Below, one piece after another: positions 25,201 through 37,200 of a stretch of DNA of 64,000 bases. The first letter of the stretch is position 1. Each line of letters begins with the position of its first letter. Under the pieces are notes generated by a model. That model saw only the letters and a list, made by a program, of their open reading frames with translations, was not told where the DNA came from and ran no database searches. The stretch comes from Cyclina sinensis (lineage: Eukaryota > Mollusca > Bivalvia > Venerida > Veneridae): positions 744,001-808,000 of the forward strand of contig JAAONU010000014.1 of the NCBI GenBank assembly GCA_012932295.1, written 5' to 3'. The translations under genes were made by a program, and so were the position numbers.

Positions 25201-28200
25201 ATCAGGTGTACAGGTGTCAGGGAAATCAGAAGCAACTGAAATGAATGACATTGAAGAAATTGCTGAGCAGATTGTTGACAGTGTTCTTGAAAATGTGAAA
25301 AATGAAGAAATAAACATACCAAAACAGGATATACCAAAACAGGATATACCAAAACTTGACTTTGGACTTCTGAATGAAGATGAAAATGACATTGTACAAC
25401 TTAATGAGAATGAACAAAATGTTGACACGACAGGAAATTTAACAGTAAATGAAATATCTAAGACTATGGACGAGAATGTGAGTGGTGAGTCTCAAAGAGA
25501 ACATAGAATTACTGGAGATAATATTAGAATGTTCAGATCTCCTTCCACAGGAAGTACAAGTTCTCTAAGTCCACCTGCATCACCAGTATGCATTAGATCA
25601 TCTAGACCCTCTACTCCACTTAATATGGGATCTGAGGCATTTTCTGCTTCCTCAGCCAATGTTGAACTACAAAGACAAGAAAACATGTCAATTACAACAG
25701 ATTCTTCAAGATTTTCTGGTCTGCAAGCTGGCTTTGCATCACCAGGACAACAGGGTGTTACCTTGACAACTGATTCACCAGTAACAACTAAACTGCTGTT
25801 ATCACCAAGACAACAGGGTGTTACCATGACAACTCATTCACCAGTAACAACTAATCTGCTGTTAGATTCAGACTCTCCTAGACTTCCAGCTTTACCTACA
25901 AGTTCTATACCTGATATCATAGTTAGCAATGTTGTTGACGCTACAGTTGATGAACATCTTCCTTATGAAAGCAGTCCCTCTAATTTGGGATTACTGCACT
26001 CTGGATATGGAGAGTCAAATTTCAGTGGTTTGCAGAATCGTCTTGAAGCAAGTTTTCTTTCGGATATTATCCCTGCATTATTAATTTTAGTAGAAATAGT
26101 TATTTTAACAGATACTTAACATTGCACTTATTTTTGTTTTAGTGTATATTAAAGCTATGTTTTTATTCAACTTTGTACAGTTTATGCCCTGTTCATGAAA
26201 CCTTGTACAAAGAAAAGTGAAGATCAGGAGAATATCTTGGTGCTATTTATCAGATCGGTGCATTTGAAAAAAGTGTTTCATGAAAATGGTATAATGTTAA
26301 TATTTAATACATTTAGAATTGATATCTCGGTAAAGGGACATCATTAATTACTGTACAGAGTTGCAACACAGAAGAAATAAGGAAATAAGTTTAGCATGAG
26401 TTATTGTCAAATTTTAGAACCTCAAATCTACTTAGCATGCAGGTAGAATGTATTTTTTTCTGTTTTGGTGTATGAGGTACATACAGTAGGTACAGTTAAA
26501 TAAATTTTTCAGTTTTTTGTGCAGAATTTTTTTATTTATATAGTTATATACCAGAGAAGAGCCTGCAAAATTTGCATGACAAATAGTAATGAAGCCTATT
26601 CTTGTTTCTAGATCTGTGTAGGAAAGACACATGGCTAACTATAGCATGTCAATTTCCTCTATACACTAAATACTTAACAGGTTGTATACTGTACTTTAAA
26701 GGGAGGAAAGTCACCATGAATAATAGAATGATGATGGAATAATGATTCAATCTTTAATTAAGATTTTAATAAATTATTCAGAACCTTTATTGTAAGATAA
26801 GCAACAACTTCAAAAGTACCTGGGAAATTTTTTTTCTAGATTGTTGGATGACACCTAATGTATATTGTCAGTCTGCATTTCTTGAATTAACTTCAGCACT
26901 CTTGGCTAGACATTTTGCTTTCATTGGGGAATGACTTTCTTTTATTAACTTTTCTGTTTTTAATATAAAGCTTGACTTGTTTGTTTGAATGCTTTAGAAC
27001 ACTGGTAACAATGCACTGTAACAGTCAGTGTGTTGTCTTTTACATCATTACTGTTCAATCAGTCTGAAAAATTTACTTTATTGAATATTTAACAGTGTAG
27101 TCTAGACTAAAACCAGAAAACTGAAAAATGCAGACTGATCTTAAAATCTTTAGCTGAAACAAGTAGTTTTTATTATGTAAGGGAAGCAATACTTGTGAAC
27201 TTAGATGCCTGATTTGTCAAGAGTTGTCTGCCTTTACAAATGAGGTCCTGTTTGTTATTTGTAGAGGTTTACAGAACAGACAATAAAGATTAATCAGAAA
27301 CCAAACAATGACAAAGGCTTTGGATTCTCCCTTGTTGGTGGGAGTGAAAAGAAACAGCCAGTTACAGTACAGAGGGTGTCACTTGGTAAGTAAAGTACCG
27401 TTGTCTCTCTGCACATGCAACAAGCAGTCAGCTGAAAGAATTGATATTGTGAATATTTTGCCAGTACAGTATTATTATAGTTAAATTCAGGTAACATGAG
27501 TTCTTGCCAGCTTGTTGTCAAACATTCAGCTCAGAATGTGAAGTAAGCATATTTCTTCATTAAGATATCTTTATGACTATGTTTTAAGCAACATTAAATA
27601 TTGGTATGGAATTAATGATGCTTAATTTATTGACTAATAATTCTGATTGAATGACTCTGTTCAGGGAGTGAAACTAGTGAGAATGATGATGTGTTTATTG
27701 ATGAAACCAACAGTAAGTGTACAAATAACACTTCTTTGCCATCTTAACTTCTTGTACAGCTTGTAAAACATCTGACAGAAGGATTCTTCTGATGTCATGA
27801 CAAGCATTCCCATCACCCCCTTGACAACCACAAGTCTATCTATTAGTAATAACAAATTGGCATTACCAGTCCATTTTTTAGAATAGATGTTTAGAAGTTT
27901 TAATGCCTATTTCCCATGCTAAAACTGACATTTTCATGCACAATTGATCTTTTCTCCTTTCTTTAATCTTTGTTATTTTCAAGTATCAATTTTCAGTTTT
28001 CTTTTCACTTTTTAAGTAAAAATTTGATGGATACAGTTTTAAAGTGATTGGAATTTCAGAAATTCTTGCTTTTTGTGTCACCTGCTACGATGTAGCCGCG
28101 ACATATAGTGATCACTTCTCCGTTGTCTGTCCGTCTGTCAGTCCGTCACAAAACTTGTCCGGACTACTCCTCAGAAACTACTGGTGCAAGGTTTCCAGGA

Positions 28201-31200
28201 ATGATCAGTACCAAGTCTAGTTGTGCATATCATCGGCATTTTCAAGTCCAATGATTTTTGTGAGAGTTATGGCCCTTTTATGATTTTTATTTTTAAAGTT
28301 TGTCCAGACTACTTCTCTTATACTACGAATGCAATTTGAATGAAATTTTACAGGATTGATCAGTACCTCAAGTACTTGTGCATATCTAACGGGGTTTTCG
28401 GTTGAATATTTTTTGGCTGAGTTACGGCTCTTGAATGAAAAAGGCATTTTGGCCAAATAATGAATTTTGTGTTGCAGGCTTCACAGTAGCTGCGACATGC
28501 TAAAAAGTAGCCATGACATATAGGGATCACTTCCCCATCATCTGTCTGTCTGTCCGTCCGTCTGTCTGTCTGTCCATCACAAAACTTGTCCAGACTCCTC
28601 AGAAACTACTGGTGCGATTTCATCCAAACTTTACAGGAATGATCAATACCAAGTTTAGTTGTGCATATCTTCAGCATTTTCCAGTTCAATGATTTTTGTG
28701 AGAGTTATGGCCCTTTGATGATTTTTATTTTTAAAGTTTGAGCAGACTACTTCTCTTATACTACTAAAGCAATTTGAATGAAATGTTACAAGATTGTTCT
28801 GTACCTCAAGTTCTTGCGCATGTCTTACAGGTTTTTCGGTTGAATGATTTTTGGCTGAGTTAAGGCCCTTGAATAAATAATGCGTTTTAGCCTGCAAACT
28901 GTCCAATCACCTCTCAATACTACTGTTTAATTTGCTATCATCAGGCGACATATGTGATCACTAATGGCCCTTGTTTGAAGTTTTAAGGGTTTCGAACTAT
29001 AAAAATTTATATGTTAAGATTTATTTTACAGCTGAACACCATCACCATTGAAATTCTTAGATTTCACTTAAACAAGACTTAAAATCTTATCATAAATGCT
29101 AGGATATATTATCTAACACTTTATGTTTTTTTGCATGCATTGAAACTCAAAATATTCTTGTCATTTCTTCAGAAGATGGTATCAAAAGATACTAGAAATT
29201 TGATATGTCACATGTTCTAATAAAATTGCACTTTAAATATCTGTACTTTTTGTAATAAAGTTCTTTTTGTACAGGAATATTGTTAAAAACACCTGGTAAT
29301 GAAACTTTTTTGTGTGCAAAATTTGAATTTTGTTTGGACAGTGATAACAAACATCTGAAAATGATTTTGATGAATGTTGATTCACTTTGTAAGCTCAGTT
29401 GAATATATATAATACATCTTTGTTGAAATTTTCCATTTAGTCATTTTTAAAAATATTTACGCTTCACACTTATTGAAACTTTTAATCAAATTTAATCTAA
29501 ATTTAATTCTAAACTCAACATGTTTTCACAAGTAACTGTAAATCAGACTAGACCCATGTTGTTACAGGAAGTGCCGCTGAAATTTGCCAGGTTGAGGCTT
29601 ATGATGAACTTATCTCTGTAAATGGCCGAGATGTGACGAACTTGACCTTGGCCCAGGTACAGGGGATAGTGGATCACAGTGTGAAAAGGGGTCAGATAGA
29701 ACTGAGAATAAAGAGATATTTTCAAGAAGGTAGGTAACAGTCCCGAAGAGAGCTTATAAGAATAATTTACACAAGTTGTACATTTTTTTTACACATCTGT
29801 TGAAAACATCCCTTTTCTAGCCAGTGAATAAGGTCCACATCTGCCTTGTATGACAGGTCTGTTCATTGACTAGGAATCGATGCTAGAGTTATTCAAGTTA
29901 TTAGTCATCCATTGTTACACAAGCAAACATGAAAAATTACCAGGTCACAATGGATGAATGCAAAAAAGTGCAAGCTGCTTCTTATTTTTATAGCACTTAG
30001 ATCTTTTCACAATCCCCCCTGTCAATGTCACCTTAACCCTGAACATGCTGAAATTTTGTAATGGATTTGCCCAGCTTTGAATTTGGAACAGTCCATTCAA
30101 AGTTTAAGGGATTTCAATATCAAAATACAAAAATGGAGCTACCAACAGTATAGAGCCTGGTCGAGGCTGGCCTGGCTCTATACTGGTGGCAAGGGCTAAT
30201 CACTTTCGGTTCCAGCAGGTTAAGAGTAAAGTACAGTGTAACCTCAAATCACCTATTAAGACTGCACAAAAGTTTTACTGTAAAGATGGAAAGTAATGTT
30301 CGAAGACTTCTTTTATAAAACAGAACAGAGGTGTGTTATGATTATCTAGATAGACATTTGACATCATGTATCATGTTTATGAAACCAATTAATAACAGGT
30401 GAAACAAAAGCAACAGGTGTGTTATGTATTCTTCTGTAGATAGAGCCATACAGTGGCTCATTATGCCCTGATGTTTCCCTTATCCATTTTCATGTATTTA
30501 TAAACAATGGGTGTTTATAGATTAATAAAGGTGTGAAATATGTCAAATTGTAACAGCTGTGTTATATCAGGAGGCCAGTAAACAGTGTATGCTTGGCTTA
30601 TTATATAATACACCTTGAATGTGTATTTTAATTGATGATAAGGCGATCAAAGAGTTTCTGGACCACACAGAGTAGGCATTTAAAACAGAACAGAACAGAT
30701 AATGTAACAGTATCTTACTTTGTTTAATTATGTTAATCAGCACTGATTAGCTACAAATAGTACTTGAACAGCAGAATGGGCTAAATTTGACAGTAAGTCT
30801 GTTTTGTTTTAATGTTTGGTACATCAAAGTGACTTTAAGGTATTTTATATAAAATGAATCATTTTCATTTGTTCTCAAAGAAGCATTGCAGTTATTTAGA
30901 AATGTGGTTGTCCCATTGTTTCAAGTATGTTTGCATTCATAAATACTGTGACTTTTCTTAGCCTTGATTGATATATGGAGCAGTAGTCTTTAGGAAAGAA
31001 GTCTTGATTCAGTCAATAGATAATTAATCAGCAGAGGAATGTTTATCTGTCCTTCATTCCTTGGCCAGTATTCCCAACATGACAAGACATGTCCAGGTAA
31101 GCGTAAGTCCAGTCACATAACAGGTGTAGTAAAATGGTCATTGGCGTCTGCGCCGAAGCGCGACGCCCTTTATGGAATGAGTTCAGATTTTGTGAAAGGG

Positions 31201-34200
31201 TAGTTGTTGTTGTTATTGACTTCATTCATGTCGCGATATGGTTATGAATAACGAACTGGAGAATTTTGTAGGAAATGAAATGAAATGCAAACATATTTAA
31301 CAATAAATTGCACGTTTTACAAATTCATTTATAAAAAAATATTTAAGATAATAAATAAACCTTAGCCATTTCTTATTACCAACTGTTATTTTCTATTTGT
31401 TATAAGCTATTTCAACAGAAACCCTGCTAACTGAAGTTCTAGAAATAGTAGTGGTGAATAACTCAGTATGATGGGCTTTTACATTGTAAAAAAAAAAATC
31501 AAAGAGTTTGATCGTTGAGGTCTTTCTGGACTATATTTGTATCTCTGCTAATATTTTAGCTATATTGTACAGTTCAGTATTGCTTTCAAAAACATGAAAT
31601 GGTGAATTCCCTTTCACCATTCTTTAAAACGAGGTTAATTCGAAAACAGATAAATTCCTTACTGGTATGGTATAAACAGCTTACAGGATTTTTTAGAACA
31701 TAAAATTGACACTCAAGGGGATCTGGATCACTTAAATTGATTGGCCATTTATCCGATCTTGAATTCCATTTGTTTGATTGCTGTGAGAATGTATCTGCTT
31801 TATAAGTTTATAATGTTTTACATTTTCAAAGAATAGCAGGTTTAATGATAAATTTATTGCCTTGGCATATGCACACAACTTTAAACTTCAGCTGTTTTTG
31901 CCTTTTTTGAACAATGCAGACCACAAATAGCCTGCATATAATTATCTACACTATATGCTACACTATAAATGATAACTGGGTCTGCCCAAACTGAAAGATA
32001 CCAGGTCCATGTTAGAAAATTAGCAGGTTAATGGTTAAATTGTTAAATAAAATTCTATGCTGAAATTTACAAACAGTTTCTTTATTTAAGTATTGTATAA
32101 TAATTTCATTAACAAAATAAATTTGATAGAAAAAAAAGATTGAATATTTTTATGAAAAATCTGCTTTTTTGAAAATGAAAGAAAATAGTTATAGAACACA
32201 GATTTTTTTTTCTCTAATTTTGTGACTGAGGTATGAAAGAATTGAAATTTCATTCTATGGGTATCTTTTTCATCCCCTTTTTCAAATTGAATAATACATA
32301 ATAAACACTTTTATACTTTAAATTACAGAAGTAGTTCCTTTTTATAAATATTAAATTGAAAGTATTTGACTGTGGAAAGCTATTGAAAGTGTAGGCATTC
32401 ATAAACTGTGGAAATAAAGATTTTTAATTTCTTCTTTTTTTGTCAAATAAATTTGCAAGTTTGCTTCAGTAACTGCAAAAAAAATCATATTGATTTATGA
32501 CAGAATTCAAAGCTTTTAGTGCAGAATGTGATCAAATACTTAAGACTGCAAATACAAGAGATGTATCTTGTCTTGTAGGCTGTTTTTATGGTAAACAAAC
32601 TGATAATTTTTTTGTAAGAAGAAAGTGAGATAAATAGATAGGGGAATATAAAACCTTTGTTATCTAGCAGTAAGAATACCTGACATTCCACCGTTACCTG
32701 GCTTCATTGTTCTTGTGAACAGAGAAATCAGGAACCGGCAATCAGGAACTGGTCAATAGTATACTTGATTGGAATAAACTGGCTCAATGTTGTGAACATT
32801 GATCACACTGATTGACCACTATGAAATTTGTTGGCTGCAATACAGATGGAATTTGAGTGATTGGCACAATAAGTTATCTGAAAGTTGGAATGTAATCATT
32901 GAAATCTTGGAATTTTTATTTGAGTATAAAATTGGAAACAAAAATTTATGTAGTTTTGTAAGTGATATTTCAATTTTTCCAAGTAACTGGTGAAGATTGA
33001 GAGGTTTTGGCTGTACTTAAAGGGATAATCTTTTGAACATTAAAAATGTAAATTTTCAAATCATTAAGTTATTTTGCTTAATATTGTCTGCTAGAGGGAT
33101 GAAAGTATGAATAATGTACTTTTAAAATACTTTTATGTCAGATTTGTATGAATCATTCATTAACAGCATTTGTTTAAAGAATCATTGAAACAGAAATGTT
33201 TATGTTCCTAAATTAATACTTATGAAAAGAATTTTCTTCAAGTGACACTATTGTATATGATAAAGTTAGCACAGTTGGATTTGGCTTTTAGTATGAAATT
33301 GTTCATTCACACAAGCAATGGTCAGGACACAAGAACACAGACTTCACAAGAGGTGCATGGAATAATAGGGAAACTTGCATTTAAATTTACATTGAAATGT
33401 TAAAATAAAAGCAACTACATTCTCTACAGAGGATTCTGATGTGTTTCAGATGGTTACGACTCCATGGAGGATAATGCATTTACAGACAAGCCTAGTTTGA
33501 ACAACAAGATGGACACACTGTCAGGCGGTGAACTAAATGCTGACAACTCAGAAGACACAAACAACTACAGGCCTGCTTTTCAGGTATTAACAACAACTTG
33601 TGTATTATCTTAATAACTTATACTGAACTTTGTCCCTCTATTCTTTTTGAGCATCTAATTTTGTAGCTACTGAATGATGCTATCAATGTCATCATTATCA
33701 TCAGCAGCAGCACCACCACCACCACCACCATCATCATTATGAATATTATCTTCATCATCAACTTTATCATCACCAACTACAAAAATACATTTGTCATCAT
33801 TGTCATCATCACATTTATGCTAGTTGCGAAGTAATGTTTTAGATAGACAATAGAAGTAAGGAACAACAGTTGACCTTAGTAGAAGTACACACCTGTTCCT
33901 GAATCTTGTCTTGTTAACATACTCAATCTGTTACCTCCAGTTGATTGATTTTTTTTGCAATCAAGAAGTTTTCTTGTTTTCAAATAACAAAGGATTGATA
34001 TAACATAAATAGTGTATAACATGTTTGTTGTAGGATAGTGTATAACCATGAATGTGAAATAATGTTGACATTATGGAATTTTGCCATGTTTATTGTTGTG
34101 TCTTATGAAAGATGTAGGTAACTAAATCTTAGTTTGAAAAAAAAAGCAGTGTAAAGAAGTATTAAGTTACAAGACAGTTTTATTATTCCTACAATTGTGA

Positions 34201-37200
34201 AAAATATGAGACAGTGAGATAGACTAGTAAAATCTTAGGACTTTAGAAAAGGAGAAACTTGATGGAATATTAATAAAATGATGGTAGAAGTAAAGCGTGA
34301 GTTATTTAACATTTAAACAAGTTGTCACCAGATATGACAAGATGATGACTTTTAGTATGCTCATTTCTTAGATTTAATGGACTATAAAGTCAAGGTCATA
34401 GTAAAATTCAGTTCTGTTAAATTATAATTTAATTCAATTCAAAATTTTTTTTCCTTTTTTTTTTTTTTTTGACTGAACATCTGTTTCCAGTTTCCATTTT
34501 AGTGCTGAAAATGTGTGAAGCAAATTGGTAATATGGTTAAAAAAAAAAATGAAATCGATTCAATTATTTTACATAACAGGTATCAACAAAGACAGAGGAC
34601 AGGCCTCGCTTGATGGACCAGCTTAGGGAAGAGCATAAAAGGGAGACAAATAACAATGAGGTATGTGCATCAAGATACAGTAAAGGTAAGGAGAGAGCCT
34701 TACTTCAGCCATAAGATGTCAAAGATATTTTTTTAGTAAAGGTTGAAATGTAATTTAACCATAAGACCTGATCATTTTTTTGTTGTAAAATAGCTTTTTT
34801 GTTATATTGCATCTTTTGATTTCTGGAAAAAGTACTTGTGGGGGGGACTATAATATTTTTATAGTACACCATAGTTTGTTTCTGTTGCAGTTTAATGGTT
34901 ACGTAAGAGGGAAGTTTGGTTTTGCATTTCTGACCATCTTCTGAATGAGACTGACTTGATATTTATCTGACTTGTTCATTTGACTTGAAATGAACTTTTC
35001 CAAAAGACTTGTGTCTTTTTTGCAGCTCTTTCAAAGTGACATGTATCAGTCAGTCTTCATAATATTTATTCTACGCATAACTTATGAACTAGTAAATAGA
35101 AAATACTAAATGAATAGTAGCATGGTTGGACAACTTATGGCCAAAAAGGACTTCTTTAATGGTTTACCCTTGTTGACTAGAAATGTCAGGCAAGAAACTT
35201 GCCTCACGCACATTTTAGTACACTTGCGTGGGAAAATTGTTCAAAACAGTTTAGTTGAGACAGAGTAATATGCCCTTGGACATGGTAGTGGTATTGATCA
35301 CATACAGTGGTTTGCTTGTTGTTGTCGATAGGTCATCATTACTCACAGAAAAGATCACCTCTTTTTCTTATATTTCTAATTTCCCATGGAAGTGCTAAAA
35401 ATCTTCATTATAATGAAAACACAACGGTATTGTTATCCTTATTTGGTGGTTTATTACTCTCTAGATGGTTAAATGCATCTATTTAATTGCATGACTAAGC
35501 CAGACTTGATGAATTAAGCAATTTGTTAACTCTCATTTATATTCTGTTACATTTCAGCTCTTTATTTACTGTTAATACAGAATGAAATATATTAACGACT
35601 AAATTTAAGGGACCATTGTTAACATTAAAGCCATTTGTAAAAGAAATTATATAAAGAGAGAAATGTAAAATGAGTCAACCAAAACTCACAAATAGAGATA
35701 TTTTGGATTATATGTAGTGAACTTATGTGAAGGAGTGGTTTTAGCATAAGTTCAGTTTACTTAAAAATGTTAAAAACAATTTTTACTTCAGTTTTGATGT
35801 TAAATATTGAACCATTTTGTGGAAAGTAAGTGATAATTCATTGTCTCTTTTTAAATTATGGAAGTTGCTTTTGTAAGCATGGTGATAGATGTAGAGCTAA
35901 GTGGTGTTTGTTTTTAGAAGAACCAGAGGCCACCTAGTCCTGTAGCAACAGAATCATTCAGAGTGGACATCAATATTGGCTCCCAGTCAGCACCACTGCA
36001 GCAGACGACAGCTGTCAACCAGACACTCAGTACAAACCAGGACATGAGTGCACCGGAAGATGTTATACTGACAGAGGAGAGGTCAACCATTTCAGTTAGG
36101 AAATCACCAATTGGTACAAGCCAGAAAGCTGGTAAGGAGCTGAAATAATGGTTGTTTTGTCCCAACATGAGTACTGAATATAAGTTATAGGAGTGTGTGC
36201 AGTTCAGCATAAACAGAAACAAGAAATGTTTATTTCATTTATCAGTAAAATGTTGCATGTATGATGTATTGTAACATTGCATGGATGAATAGATGAGAAA
36301 ACTGCCTTTAGTATGTGATATACTGCACTTATTTCTACATTAGTTGTATTGTGCACTAAGCCATGAATACTAATTACCATGGTGCTAAATGTTTACACCT
36401 CATTTCAAATGTGCAGATGCTTGTTAAATCCACTATAAAAGAAGATAGAGATATTATTTATCATGCTGAAAGAATCAAAATATTCTTTCCTAGCCAGTTC
36501 AATAATGAATTTTAATGTTATGAAAATACATATTTCCAGATGAGTCACCTGTGCAAATGAGACGAAGGCAAGCACCTCTGGTTCAGGAATCACCCCCACC
36601 TCCTACCCCACCTAAAACAGAACTCCCACCTTTAGCCAAGTATAACGAAAGTCCAGGAGTAACTACTGGAGACGATTCATCTGGATTTGGTCCTCCAGCT
36701 GCCCTGCTTCGCTGGCAGAGGCCACGCCCAAAATCAGAGTACCAGAGCAGTGTTGCTTCAAGTGAAAACCAGGTCCCTGACAGAACAAAAAGATTAAGTG
36801 CTACATTACCTTTCAAATCTGATCATCCATTTACATTAGACAAAGATTACAGTAAGGATGATTCAATGCTTGAGAAGGTATCAAAAGACTTTATGGAATC
36901 TGTGTCAGTTTCAAAACCTGTGGAGTCAAAGGTGGACACATACCAGTTCAATGATTCTCCCCGTATTGAAGATTGGCAACAGAAACAAGAACAGAAAAGA
37001 TTGGTAGGTGAAATCTGATTGGCTGATATTTGCTTGTACACAAAACAAATTTAACATTACTGTATCATGTAAAAAAAATTTGCATTACCTTAAGTCCCAG
37101 TATCACACTGATTTTACTGATATAGAAAAATACATGTACTGATAAGATCAAGCCATGTTCTATTCACTCTAAATCAGTGTTGACATACGTCTTTCTTTCA

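Larger units (their letters stand above)
29730..33449 (+). other. Intron of the LMO7-like gene with two hairpins
   Basis: 3.7 kb, AT-rich. It holds a 38-bp inverted repeat (30147-30184) and a GC-rich hairpin (31143-31167). No exon or mobile element is otherwise supported. Confidence 0.7.

Noticed and set aside
24953..25428. Minus-strand frames opposite exon f
   Set aside because: Shadows of the repetitive acidic coding exon; no motif or splice support.
28217..28906. Two minus-strand frames of about 80 codons as a duplicated gene
   Set aside because: They sit inside two copies of a dispersed repeat; kept only as a finding because both frames persist.
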